From the NCBI GenBank assembly GCA_008330645.1, contig VLTN01000042.1, positions 124,001 to 188,000 of the forward strand: DNA of 64,000 bases. The letters run 5' to 3'. Positions 30,838 through 40,835 of the stretch are shown here, one piece after another (the stretch's first letter is position 1; every line of letters starts with the position of its first letter). The notes beneath the pieces are model-generated. The model saw only the letters and a list, made by a program, of their open reading frames with translations, was not told the origin of the DNA and searched no databases. The position numbers and the translations under genes are program-made. This stretch comes from Cafeteria roenbergensis (lineage: Eukaryota; Sar; Bigyra; Bicosoecida; Cafeteriaceae).

Positions 30838-31160
30838 CCATAAGACGCTTTCTGGCGTTTTTGTGCAGTGCCTTTGTGACGGCAGCAATTCCCAATTCGC
30901 AACGTCGGCTCCAGGTCATTGACAACAGCGACATGGCGAGCGTGACCTTGCGTGCGCTTTGCATCGTCGGGCGCGCAAGAAGTGTGGGCTCGCAAGCCTC
31001 GCGTCGTTTTCGCCGAGCCTTTTGAATTGTTGAGACATGACCGCCGGCTGCACTGCTGGAAAGTCCGATCGGGCCCGACGAAATTGGTAGAGCCGGACTG
31101 CTGGGATCGCATCTATCGGCATCAAACACTGGCCCTTCACCTCTCTTCATCGCAGACGCA
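30838..31160. other. Intergenic / 5' leader of small GT, 323 bp
   Basis: No gene is seen. The stretch just before the ATG (CTTCATCGCAG at 31145-31155) looks like a possible splice acceptor in the leader. Confidence 0.35.
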
Positions 31161-32144
31161 ATGTCGGAGGCAGATCATCAAAGGCCCTGCCCAAGCCGCC
31201 CCGTCTTCGCCCTCGTGGCAGTCGCTGCCGCTTTCGTCTTCGCCTTCAGCCAGCTGGGACGTCACCTTGCAGGCGAGACGGTTCGACGACACGCAAGCTT
31301 GACCGCAAGTAAGGCGCCGCACGCCGGGAGAGAGGTGCCTGAAGGTCCTCCTACCCCGCACCTAGACGAGCCCAACGTGCACCTATCGCTGGCAGAGGAG
31401 AGCCATTCCAGCCCCAAGCAGGGCGTGCGATTGATCCACTTCAAGAACGCAATCGACCCGACGCTGCCCAATGTCAGCGCCATTGTGCGGACGTATGAGG
31501 GCGATGGGCCAAAGTTCTTGCCCCTGCTCATGTCCTTGCTGGCGGCGGCTGAGGGCCACGTCAACCTGAATGTCATTGCTGTCAATGTCGAGCGGGCGGG
31601 GCGGGAACGGCTCCGAGACGCGGTGGCGCACGTCAACGAGCTGTGCGAGCGGCCTTCGGTACACCTCGAGCTCGACTGGGTCTACGAAGGAAACCATGTG
31701 CCCGAAAAGAACGCCATGTACGGCTACGATGCGACGGATGCAATGCTCAGCCGCATCCTGAAGGAGACCCGCAACCAGCGCGACGCTGGCGGCTGGCTGT
31801 TGGTGACAAACGGCGACAACCTGTACGCTTCTGCGTTCTTTGAGGCGGTGAAGCAGCACATGAATGGCCCAGCTGCCGTGATCGCCACTAGATTCCTCAC
31901 GAGGTATCCGATGCCCACTGAGTTCGGCAAAGTTGCAAATGTACCACTTACTCCGGCTCCTCACATGAACGGGATCGACTTGGGATGCTACGTTTCTCGC
32001 ATGTCGCGAATCCGGGAGCTGGGAGTAAACTTTGTGAACAACACTGCAAATATCCGCGGGGCTGACGGATTGTTTGCAGAAAAGCTCAAGCCCGACGGCG
32101 AGAAGTTCGTCATGATCCCAAGGGTGTTATTCTACCACCAGTGA
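31161..32144 (+). CDS. Small type II glycosyltransferase-like protein, intact copy
   Basis: The ATG at 31161 gives 327 residues. A short tail is followed by a signal anchor at about 14-32, then a short stem. The lumenal domain begins with NVSAIVRTYEGDG and LPLLMSLLAAAE, a GT-A nucleotide-binding start, and contains WLLVTNGDNLYASAFFEAV at about 210, where NGDN lies at the place of a DxD motif. A C-terminal segment LGCYVSRMSRIRELGVNF follows, and FVMIPRVLFYH ends the protein. It is probably a Golgi sugar transferase; family not named with confidence. A broken copy lies at 36052-37395. Confidence 0.72.
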   Translation: MSEADHQRPCPSRPVFALVAVAAAFVFAFSQLGRHLAGETVRRHASLTASKAPHAGREVPEGPPTPHLDEPNVHLSLAEESHSSPKQGVRLIHFKNAIDPTLPNVSAIVRTYEGDGPKFLPLLMSLLAAAEGHVNLNVIAVNVERAGRERLRDAVAHVNELCERPSVHLELDWVYEGNHVPEKNAMYGYDATDAMLSRILKETRNQRDAGGWLLVTNGDNLYASAFFEAVKQHMNGPAAVIATRFLTRYPMPTEFGKVANVPLTPAPHMNGIDLGCYVSRMSRIRELGVNFVNNTANIRGADGLFAEKLKPDGEKFVMIPRVLFYHQ

Positions 32145-32452
32145 TGGGTAAGCTTTGATTCGTGGTATGGACAGAAGACTCTGCGTCGTACAGCGTGCGC
32201 ATCTGTCTAAACAGTCAATGCATACCTGACATTTCTTGCCGACCTTTCGAAGTAGGGCCACTTCCCTGCCAGCCGCGCTTCTGTCAGCCCCAAGTTCACA
32301 TCCAGGGTGGATGCCGAAGAACGTGGACCGCTGTGGAGCAAAATGTGACTGCGATCCCGCTGCGCAACAAGTTCGGCTTTGGCTCAGACCAGAGGATCCA
32401 AAACACTACTGAACTTGCGGCATTCATGATCATGCGTTCGATATTCATTTGA
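32145..32452. other. Intergenic, 308 bp
   Basis: 3' flank of the small GT. No gene is seen; comparatively AT-rich. It ends at element R2. Confidence 0.4.
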
Positions 32453-32796
32453 TGTTGCCGTCCCCTCAAGTTGAGCGGCCGCCGCCCTGAAGATAGGGCA
32501 ACAACCCCGGGCCCGCTCTGCCTCACGGCAAGCTCAGGCCATCCGACCCGCTTGCAAGCTGGCCTTCTGGGCGGGCACATCGGTTCGAGCCCGCGAAGGG
32601 CTCACCGGACGTACCCCGTACCCGCCGCACGCACGCGCCCCCGAGTGGCGTGTGAGTGCTCGATTCGATCGTTTGATCCCTCCCTCCCGTCCCTCGGGCG
32701 ACGCCATGTGGTCCCCGCCGCGCCGAGCATAGGCCATTTAGGTCAACATCAGTCCTCTACCCGCACGTGGCCTCTCAACGCCCACACAGGTCAGCG
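32453..32796. mobile_element. Short TIR element, copy R2 (about 344 bp)
   Basis: Same family as R1. The left end GTTGAGCGGCCGC at 32470 and the right end GTGGCCTCTCAAC at 32767-32779 are imperfect inverted repeats; outer flanks CCGTCCCCTCAAG and ACAGGTCAGC match R1. It has a single interior unit with GGTTCGAGCCC and the core CCTCCCGTCCCTCGGGCGA also seen in R1. Non-coding. Confidence 0.58.
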
Positions 32797-32848
32797 GCAG
32801 CCATCAGGCAGAGCGATCAAATGCTCTGTCAAAAAGCACTCATGTGCC

Positions 32849-33206
32849 TGCTGTCTTATTTCTGGTTGGCAGAGTGGAGGCGAGAATCGCCGATGCTGAC
32901 CTAGTGGCTAAAGATTCGGCTCGGCGGGGACCGCCAGGGTCGCCCGAGGGACGGGAGGGTGGGTCAAACGAGTTCACGCACACACCACACGGGGCGCGCG
33001 CGCGAGACGGTACGGGGGGTCGCCCGGGAAGCCCACGTGGGCTAGACCACCGGGTGCGCTCGCTTCTCGGAGGGCGCAAAACGATTGACGATCGGCGAGG
33101 TGCAGCTCTGCCGTAGAAAGCAGAGCCACATGCGCTCGCAAGGTTTAGCGGTAGCGTTTCGATGCCAACCAAGTTGTACAGCAGCCCTAGATTTCGATCA
33201 TTTCCA
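32849..33206. mobile_element. 358-bp element, copy R3 (inverted relative to R4)
   Basis: This segment is the reverse complement of 36793-37150; I find no mismatch by eye. It includes the CCCGTCCCTCGGGCGA core of R1 and R2 in reverse orientation. An internal TGGTTGGCA at 32863-32871 pairs with TGCCAACCA at 33163-33171. The shared unit begins TG and ends CA; its left end TGCTGTC matches the end of R1. No coding capacity. Confidence 0.65.
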
Positions 33207-33617
33207 GATTCTGTTGTTGAAGTGCGTTCTGGGCGTCGCGTTAGCGCCCCAACTGTTGTCCGCAGTTGATCGTGCAGAGATGGATGGGCTTGACCACATG
33301 GTCGGTAGCTTGACCTCGACGCGTGCATATTGGCATGCACTCAAACATCGTGGGCAGCGCTCTGCCAACGGCCGCCGGCCCGCAAGCTGCTGACCGGGCA
33401 ACCTCGCTCGAGTGCGCACCCAGCATCGGCCTCAGCGCACTCCGCCTGCCGTTGAGTGACCGTTTCCCCCACCCTCCCAGCCCTTGGGCAGAGCTGAGGC
33501 GGCTCTGCCCGCCGTGCTGTGGGGCTCTAAACGAGCCCCGTCTGCCACACGCCGTTATCCCCCTGATGTAGGCGGATAGAAATCACATGTGAACTCCAGA
33601 TCAGAAGCTCAGCCGGC
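33207..33617. other. Spacer between R3 and duplication block 2, 411 bp
   Basis: No gene, repeat or similarity to block 1 is seen. The stretch 33440-33560 is C-rich and non-coding in appearance. Confidence 0.35.
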
Positions 33618-33890
33618 GCTCTCAGGCTGCGCCAGCGGCGCGGCAGGCACCGGCGGGGACGCACCCCTCGCGCCTGGCACCCCGCCCCGCTGTTCCGAAG
33701 AGGGTCGTTGGGAAGCCCCTCCTCGGATGCGTCGTCGTTCCAAGGTGTCGAGCTGGTCGGCGGTGTTGCGGTGCCGGGGCCAGGGGTGCAACCTGTGCCT
33801 GGGTCGGGCAGCGAGCGCGCACCTCACGAAGCGGCCACCTTCAGCAGCGAGCCCGCGTTTCGCGACAGCTCGGATTCCGATGGCGTTTGA
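33618..33890 (+). pseudogene. Carboxypeptidase 3'-end fragment (duplicated relic)
   Basis: About 80 bp matching 25760-25838 are joined to a copy of 26288-26474, keeping the same terminal TGA (33888-33890). It lacks the peptidase domain, the transmembrane segment and any start. It came along with the duplication and should be non-functional, though it may supply the GT31 copy B 3' region. Confidence 0.8.
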
Positions 33891-34039
33891 GCTGCGCGCG
33901 GCAGCAGAGCCCGAGCGGGCGTGTGATGCCGGCGACGGCGTGGCCATGAGTGCGCTGCGCACGTGTCCAAGTTGCAGACTCGCGTCGCTCGCGTCGCTCG
34001 GCCATCGAGGGCCTGCTGCACGCTGCCACCCCACGCGCG

Positions 34040-35355
34040 TCACTGATCTGGCGGGCACGGCTCTTGGAGCACCTTCTCGAGCTCGAGAAGGTGCTGCTTC
34101 TTCATGTAGTGCATCGTGATGATGGGGCCCCGCGGCTCTGCCGGGACCTCGTGGAACGGGTGACGGCAGCGCACTGCATGCGCTGTGAGTGCTCCCCATG
34201 CCCCGTCCGAGGTGACCCCGTACCCTTGCGCGCTGAGCCCGACAATGCTGTACAGCCGGACGCCTGCCCGCAGCTGACACTCCGTCAAGTATACGTCCTC
34301 TGCGTAGTTGTCCGTGCCAAGGACATCACCGAGGAAACGGACGCAGTCGGCCATGCCGCTCAGCGTTTGCGGCGACCCAATCCACGCCGCGACAGACGCG
34401 CCCGACAGGAACGAGCTGGCGCCCCCTCCCACGAAGAGGTGCCCGGGATAAAATGGGCTGCCACCAAGCCGGCCGTGGTGCGCGAGCTCCCTGAACCCGC
34501 GCTCGTCGTTGATGAGGTGCATCTTCATTGCGGCCGGCAGCATGCGCTCGATATCCACCCAGTTGTCGTCCCACAGCCGCATGTACCAAGAGTAGCCGTG
34601 CCAGTGAGTCCACACGTGGGACCACACGTCAATCATGCGGTTCGTCATCTGTGCGTACACAGGGTCTACGCAGTGGTCCAGGACGATGAGCCTGCCCCGC
34701 AAGCGCTCGTCGGGCTGGGTGGAGAACCAGACGAACCCCGGCATGGCGCGGGCCCAGATGCGCTCCGACTCGACTGCCAGGTCGTGGTTCTTGTCGTACG
34801 TGACCCCGAAGCTGAACATGGTGGCGCCGAACTTCGTGCGGGCCTCAGCGGCAGCCGGAGCCCGGCCGCTGGCGCCAGGCCGCAGCTCCGGGTCAAGGTC
34901 GGCCACGCCCCACCCCGGTCGCTCCACGAAGGGCCTGTTGTTGCACGCCTTCTCCCGAGGACCGGCGGGCCATTGGGCGGCCACCGCGGGGATGGGCGGC
35001 ACGGAGGGCTCGGGGTTTGCGGGTGGGGCCGCTTGAGCAGGCGAGGCACAGGGCATGCACGACACACAAGGTGCCACAGCTGCTTCCGTCACAGCCGGCT
35101 TGCCGGGAGCGCTTTGGCTTGTGCGAAGGCCCAGTCCCAGATTTGGAGCCCTGCGATTCCAGGTCACACGGCGCTCTCCGGACTCCGGCTGGGCATTTGG
35201 GGCGTTGGCGATCTCGGAACCCGAACTTGACCGTGGTGCAGCCCTCCTGCTCACGTTTTGGCGCTCTGGGAAATGATGCCCATCAAGCTTGCAACCACGA
35301 GTGCTGTCCCGCCAACCGCTATCACCTGCCTCCCGCATCGCCATTGCGACTGCAT
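34040..35355 (-). CDS. Fringe/core-1-like glycosyltransferase (GT31-like), copy B
   Basis: Exons 35355-35255 and 35150-34040 are joined across a 104-nt intron (donor GTGAGC, same acceptor context and phase as copy A) and give 403 residues, exactly as in copy A. The signal anchor, DDN motif, GGGASSFLS and EDVYLTECQ motifs are all kept. Differences from copy A are few and mostly mild (for example Thr to Val before the anchor, FVWYS to FVWFS, AWMGS to AWIGS, GDTLG to GDVLG). No stop, frameshift or splice-site loss is seen, so both copies look functional or the duplication is very young. The frame also continues antisense-open upstream for 190 codons, which I regard as chance. Confidence 0.83.
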
Positions 35356-35854
35356 TCTTGAGCAAGGAAAAGTGCCATGGCAACTGTGTGCAATCGGGTC
35401 GACGAGGGTCAAGTTTCGATCGACCAACGATTTGACCACATGCCTCGGCTCGGCGGATCACCCGTCCACCGTTGCATCCAGGCCAGGAGCATGCAGCCGC
35501 GCAACCCCACACAGCCCCCTCGCCAACGCAGCGCCCGCAGTGCCTCTGAAGTGCTCCCCTCGTGCGAACTAGGCCATTTAATGATGCTGTGGGGGAAACC
35601 GATGATGGTTGCAAGGCCCTGTCACCGATGCAAGCGACTGGTTGCACAACGGGGTAGGGCAGTGTCAGCTCGGGCCCTCGGCATCCTTCGTGGGGGCTTG
35701 GCTTCGTGGCATCACACCACACATTCCCATCGAACCCTTGTCAGAGCTATGCGCCCACGTGCCCATCACCTCCTCGAGACAACTTGACAACTCTGCCAGC
35801 GATACGATATGGCTAGCCGCTCACGGCCACATTCGACTCCGGGCAGTAGTCATT
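35356..35854. other. Duplicated intergenic region with extra sequence
   Basis: It corresponds to 27939-28251 of block 1. About 35450-35610 has no counterpart there, while both ends match block 1. No gene is seen. Confidence 0.5.
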
Positions 35855-35978
35855 TCACGGCAGAATGCTCTTGTCAAGCTTGCACGCCGTAGTATCCAGC
35901 GGCCGCAGGTCGATCGTGTGCATCCACTTCTCCGTGACAAACTTGCCAGCACGCGCGAGCGCCACCTGGTCGATTGCA
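35855..35978 (-). pseudogene. C-terminal scrap of the StrF-like GT
   Basis: Same strand and stop position as the end of the gene at 28252. The last 40 or so codons (VALARAGKFVTEKWMHTIDL and on to SILP) are kept almost unchanged, then similarity stops abruptly. The start, anchor and catalytic motifs are missing. This marks the left edge of the 2.8-kb deletion in block 2. Confidence 0.85.
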
Positions 35979-36051
35979 GAGCCTGGCAGTCCGTGGCGCC
36001 TCGAAGCAGCAGTCTCCCTTGCTTGAATTTCACCTCTTGGCTGCATGCTCC

Positions 36052-37395
36052 ATGTCGACATCAGATCAAATAAGGCCGTTTCCCACCCGGCCCGTCCTAG
36101 CGCTTGTTGCAGTGGCTGTCGCTGCAGTCATTGCTTTCAGCTTCTTCGCGGAGCAGTTGGACGATGGGGCAAATGCAAGGCCTGCTGTCCGTAGTGAGAT
36201 CCTGGTTCCCCACAGAAGGAACACGACGCTTGCAAACGAATCCCTGTGCCCAAGCACGCAAGAGCAAGCGGAGGCCTCGCCAGCTGTGTGCGAGTGCCCG
36301 TTGACTCCCCAGCAGCGCGTGCGATTGAATCACTTCAAGAACGCAATCGACCCGACGCTGCCCAATGTCAGCGCCATTGTGCGGACGTATGAGGGCGATG
36401 GCCCGAAAATTGTGCCCCTACTTTTCTCCCTGCTGGCGGCGGCTGAGGCCACGTCAACTTGAACGTGATCACTGTCAATGTCGAACGAGCTGGGCGGGAA
36501 CGGCTCCAAGACGCGGTGGCGCACGTCAACGAGCTGTGCGAGCGGCCTTCGGTACACCTCGAGCTCGACTGGGTCTACGAAGGAAACCATGTCCCCGAAA
36601 AGAACGCCATGTACGGCTACGATGCGACGGATGCAATGCTCAGCCGCATCCTGAAGGAGACCCGCAACCAGCGCGACGCTGGCGGCTGGCTGTTGGTGAC
36701 AAACGGCGACAACCTGTACGCTTCTGCGTTCTTTGAGGCGGTGAAGCAGCACATGAATGGCCCAGCTGCCGTGATCGCCACTAGATTCCTCATGGAAATG
36801 ATCGAAATCTAGGGCTGCTGTACAACTTGGTTGGCATCGAAACGCTACCGCTAAACCTTGCGAGCGCATGTGGCTCTGCTTTCTACGGCAGAGCTGCACC
36901 TCGCCGATCGTCAATCGTTTTGCGCCCTCCGAGAAGCGAGCGCACCCGGTGGTCTAGCCCACGTGGGCTTCCCGGGCGACCCCCCGTACCGTCTCGCGCG
37001 CGCGCCCCGTGTGGTGTGTGCGTGAACTCGTTTGACCCACCCTCCCGTCCCTCGGGCGACCCTGGCGGTCCCCGCCGAGCCGAATCTTTAGCCACTAGGT
37101 CAGCATCGGCGATTCTCGCCTCCACTCTGCCAACCAGAAATAAGACAGCACGAGGTATGCGATTCACACCGAGTTTGGGGTGTATCCGAACGTGCCAGTC
37201 ACTCCAGCCCCTCGGGTGGGATCGATCGACTTGGGATGCTACGTTTCTCGCATGTCGCGAATCCGAGAGCTTGGAGTCTCCTTCACGTTCAACTCCTCGT
37301 CGATCTTGAGGGCTGACGGATTGTTTGCAGAAAAGCTCAAGCCCGACGGCGAGAAGTTCGTCATGATCCCAAGGGTGTTGTTCTACCACCAATGA
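36052..37395 (+). pseudogene. Small glycosyltransferase copy, broken
   Basis: The copy of the gene at 31161 starts with an ATG and a diverged but still hydrophobic anchor. After 130 codons a single-base loss near 36447 (GAGGCC against GAGGGCC in the intact copy) shifts the frame. The remaining sequence continues in the new frame to 36792, where a 358-bp element interrupts it, and resumes at 37151 up to the conserved end (FVMIPRVLFYH and TGA). The N-terminal 80 residues differ much more from the intact copy than the middle does, which is nearly identical. It is a pseudogene as it stands, unless the frameshift is a sequencing error; the insertion would still break it. Confidence 0.85.
36793..37150. 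mobile_element. 358-bp element, copy R4, inserted in the small GT copy
   Basis: Comparison with the intact gene shows the insertion exactly: CCTCA then the element then CGAGG, against CCTCACGAGG uninterrupted. No target-site duplication is left when the shared terminal CA is counted in the element. The unit is the reverse complement of 32849-33206. Its core matches R1 and R2. It begins TG and ends CA, but lacks the flanking duplication expected of an LTR. Class unresolved. Confidence 0.7.
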
Positions 37396-37396
37396 G

Positions 37397-37808
37397 GGGG
37401 TATTGCTTTTGAGGCTTCCCCAGACCCACGGCGTCGGCGTGTGAGCATCGCATTTGTTCGGAATCATCCCCACGCGCTGCAGCCTTGTTTCAAATACACG
37501 CTCGCTCGCGGTGCCGGCGTCAAGCAACTCTACGTTGCGTCAACCACTCGGGAGTGCACCAATGACAACTACCGCCGGGTTCTGCACGATGTGCAGCCCA
37601 GGCAGCCGCATCACCGCCGTGCATCAGTGTTTGCGATTCCGGCCAGCTGTCGGCATCTGACATATTTCACTGCGGCCAAAGATCAAAACATGCCGGCGCG
37701 CTGCCATCACTAGGAAGGCTGTGGGGAACTGGTGGCCAGGCCGAGGGGCTTCCCAGTTGGGCACCCGCTCCAAGCTGCGCTGCCCTTGAGTTCTGTGGGG
37801 CCGGAACC
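37397..37808. other. Intergenic, 412 bp
   Basis: 3' flank of block 2 and leader of the giant ORF. No gene or repeat is seen. Confidence 0.4.
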
Positions 37809-40802
37809 ATGCCTGGTGCGGCGCCAGCGTCGCAGGCCCAGGGCGACGTTCAAACTGCGCGATTTTCGTATTCCGAGCCTGCGGGCGCAGCTTCAGGACC
37901 GCCAGCAAGTGCTCCCGCCGAGGGTCAACGCGCCGAAATGGGGGCGGTTGGTGGCCAGGGTGGCAGCGGCATGGCTCGCCCAGAGGGGCCAAGAAGCAGG
38001 CCGGAAAGCGCTTCGGATGTGCCCGACTTTGCGGGCAGTTCCCTGGCTCCTGCGGCACGTGGCATCACGGCTGTGCTGACTGGCTCGTCCACGGAGCCGA
38101 CGGGCCAGTCGCAGGCTGCAGATGCCCCGCCTTATAGCCCTGGGAGCGACCGCGGCCCGGCTGCTGCGTCGACCAACAGTTTGCCCCCCGCCGACCACGT
38201 CACGACAGCGCTTCCGCCTCGCCCAGGAGGCCCAGCTGCCCTTCCGCAAGCCGCAGACACGAGGTCTGCGTCCGTTTCCGCGTCGTTCCAGTCCTCGTCG
38301 TCGTCCTCGGTTTTCGGCGGATCGGCCTCACCTCCCCGCACTTCCATCTTCCACCGTTCGTCCGCCACTCGGTGCGACCCTGGGGCGGCTGATGCGAGCA
38401 TCGTCCCCCATCCCAGTTGTCCTGGCACCGGGCGAACCGGCAATTCCATCTCAGCGCGCGCAGGCGCGGCTTGCGGGCAAGGGCCCGCTGCCATCAGCGC
38501 CTCGGCAGCCACGATTCCAGATGACGTCGACTTGACACAGCCCGACGACCTGACGACGCTTGATGAAGACGCCACCATGCCGGCATCAGCTGTACTCGAC
38601 CACGTGGTGGAACAGGAAGCCCCACACCGGCTTGGTGCACTTCCTGGCGACGAGCACGAGCCCACTGACCCCAACCGTCGGCGGGTGCAAGCGGGGGTGG
38701 GTCCGCGAGCCTTCAGGCAAGGTCAGGTGGCGCTGGGAGCCGGCCGGCTTCGCTCCGGGCAGAGCCGTCATGTCAGGCTCGTCATTCCGGACGACGCCCC
38801 GCGCGGTGCCTCGGCATCGCTTTCCGTTTCGACGTCTGTCTCGCCAACTGGAGGCGCCGGCGTGGGCTCTGTTTCGACTCCCTGCTTCGCAACCCAGCTT
38901 GACGCTTCTGCCAGCTCTGCTGCCAGATCGGTGGACGGCGATGAGATGCTTTCAGCAAGCTATTCTGCAGGCGGAGCTGCGCGTTCCAAGCAAGTCGTTA
39001 AGAGCAAGCGTGAGTGTTCTGCAGGAGGTCCGAGCAGCCGTCCAACGGCCAACGTGCCCGTTGCTGAAACTGCACGGCCTCGTGGCGCACATCGTCTCTC
39101 GGACGACGACGTCATCGACGAAGCTGACGAGCTGCAGCCCGGCAGAGCCATTGATGCGGCTAGGAGGGCTGGCAAGAGCACGGGGGTGTCGGCGGCTGAC
39201 ACTCCCAGCGACGTGGACAGCGACTGCGAGGGCAGTGCACGCGAGCATCGCGTCGCTCCATGCCTCACCGGCCGGACCAGGACTGGTGGTTCGGCCGAAG
39301 CTGCCGCCGGGCGTAGTCCAGCTCTCGCGTCTGGGGTGCCCAAACACGCTCCCAGCGCTACTGCATTGACCGCCAGACGGGTGCAAGCAGAGTCGCTGGA
39401 CGATCTGGAGGAGATCAACGAGGAAGAGCCACCTGGAGTGCTGTCAGCCCGCGCGCTCCGTCGGTCGTCATCACTGGAGGGGGAAGGGCAAGCGGAGGGA
39501 GTCGGGGGCATTGCGCGTGCTGAAGACAAATGCAAGCGTGCTGGACGTGCTGCTGGCCTGTCTGCGGTTCTTGTTGCATCAGCTGGCGATGGCTCCCTGG
39601 GCGATAGCTCCAGGTCATCCGCGCCTGGACCCGTCGCCGACTCAGCACATCTGCAGGGGCAATCACGCTCGTCGGCCCCAGAACTATCTCCTACTCTGAC
39701 CCCGATTGAAGAAGAGGAGGCTTCGTCTGGCAGGGCAGCACCACAAAACAGCCAGCGGGCGGAGCATGCTATCAACGGCGTGCTGGCTGCTGCGCCTGGG
39801 ACGGAAACAGCTCCGTCGTCGTCATCGGTGGGCTTGGATGTCGCCGCAGCGGGCTCGGCTGATTCTAGCGCCGGACAGTCCCCCTTGGCGCAAAGCGCAG
39901 ACTGTCCCTCTCGCGACACGTGCGCAAACACCGGATCTGCCGAAGCCAGCATGAGTCCTTCGACAACGAGGCGCGGGCTAGCAGACGACATTGGCGCGGT
40001 GGCCCCGACTGCTGTGTCGGCGACAGCTGCCACTGAGCGGCAAGCTGACGACTGCGGTCCAATACCTGGCGCTGATGCCAGTTTGCAGCATGCCGAGATG
40101 GAGCTGACGCTGACAGCTGCCAGCGAGGCGCCGACCCACTACGGTGCCACCCCGGCGTCGACCTCGCCAACTCGAGGTGGCTTTGCATCGGCGCAAGGGG
40201 CGCCGCCAAGCCCCGAGACTTCCACCCAGCAACCCCCCGGTATTGAGTCTGCAGGTGATGTGCCGGCGACTGACGCAGGCGCAACAACTGCGGGTCGACC
40301 AGCCGAGAAAAAGCCCTCTGGCGAGGCCGACAGAGACCCAGCAACCAACGGGCAGCGACCACCAGCGACTGCTGCTTCAGCCATCGCTCCGACGGCCAGT
40401 TCACGCTCCAGCGGTGGCTGGATCGACACCCGAGCTCCCGCTGCACCAACGAACGGGCACACCGGCGCCGCTCTGCGAAGCAGACGAGCGCAGAGAGCCT
40501 TCGGCGGGCGCAGCTCGTCGGAGTCTGGGTCTAGTGCGAAAATGAGGGATGCTTCAACCGCGAAGGCCGAGCCGACGGGACCTGCCGACCAGACTTGCAT
40601 GCAACATCCCGTAGAGGGCAGCAGCGAAGGGGCATCGCCAGCCGGAGGCTTGGCAGCAGCTGACGAGAGGCAAACGCGCGGAGAGGCTGGCAGTGTTTGC
40701 AGCGGCGCTGCTTCAGGCATCTCGGCAGCTCGGTCCACTGCCAGTGTTAACGGCCATGCCGCTGCAGCTGCTCCGCCCCCTGGGGCGTCGTCGTCCTCCT
40801 CA

Positions 40803-40835
<33 letters not shown>

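Larger units (their letters stand above)
25760..32144. repeat. Segmental duplication, block 1 (parental glycosyltransferase cassette)
   Basis: Pieces of this interval recur in the same order and orientation at 33618-37396: about 25760-25838, about 26288-28375 and about 31161-32144. The stretches between them (about 450 bp and 2.8 kb) are missing from the second block. Block 1 holds the full genes and is taken as parental. Identity of the GT31 portion is very high, with about a dozen amino-acid differences in 403. Confidence 0.85.
33618..37396. repeat. Segmental duplication, block 2 (rearranged copy)
   Basis: It repeats parts of 25760-32144 in the same order and strands. It starts with 80 bp of the carboxypeptidase stem region joined directly to its last 190 bp and 3' flank. 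Next come the whole GT31-like gene, a scrap of the StrF-like GT, and the small GT. About 450 bp and about 2.8 kb of the parental block are absent, and about 150-190 bp of extra sequence lies near 35450-35610. Confidence 0.85.

Noticed and set aside
33589-34119. Plus-strand ORF of about 176 codons at the left of block 2 (and its twin at 26170-26703)
   Set aside because: Reads through the carboxypeptidase tail in another frame and into the GT31 3' flank; no motif.
36793-37150. Solo LTR, because the unit starts TG and ends CA
   Set aside because: The empty site shows no target duplication, the unit has no polyadenylation or primer-site context, and its core is shared with inverted-repeat elements.
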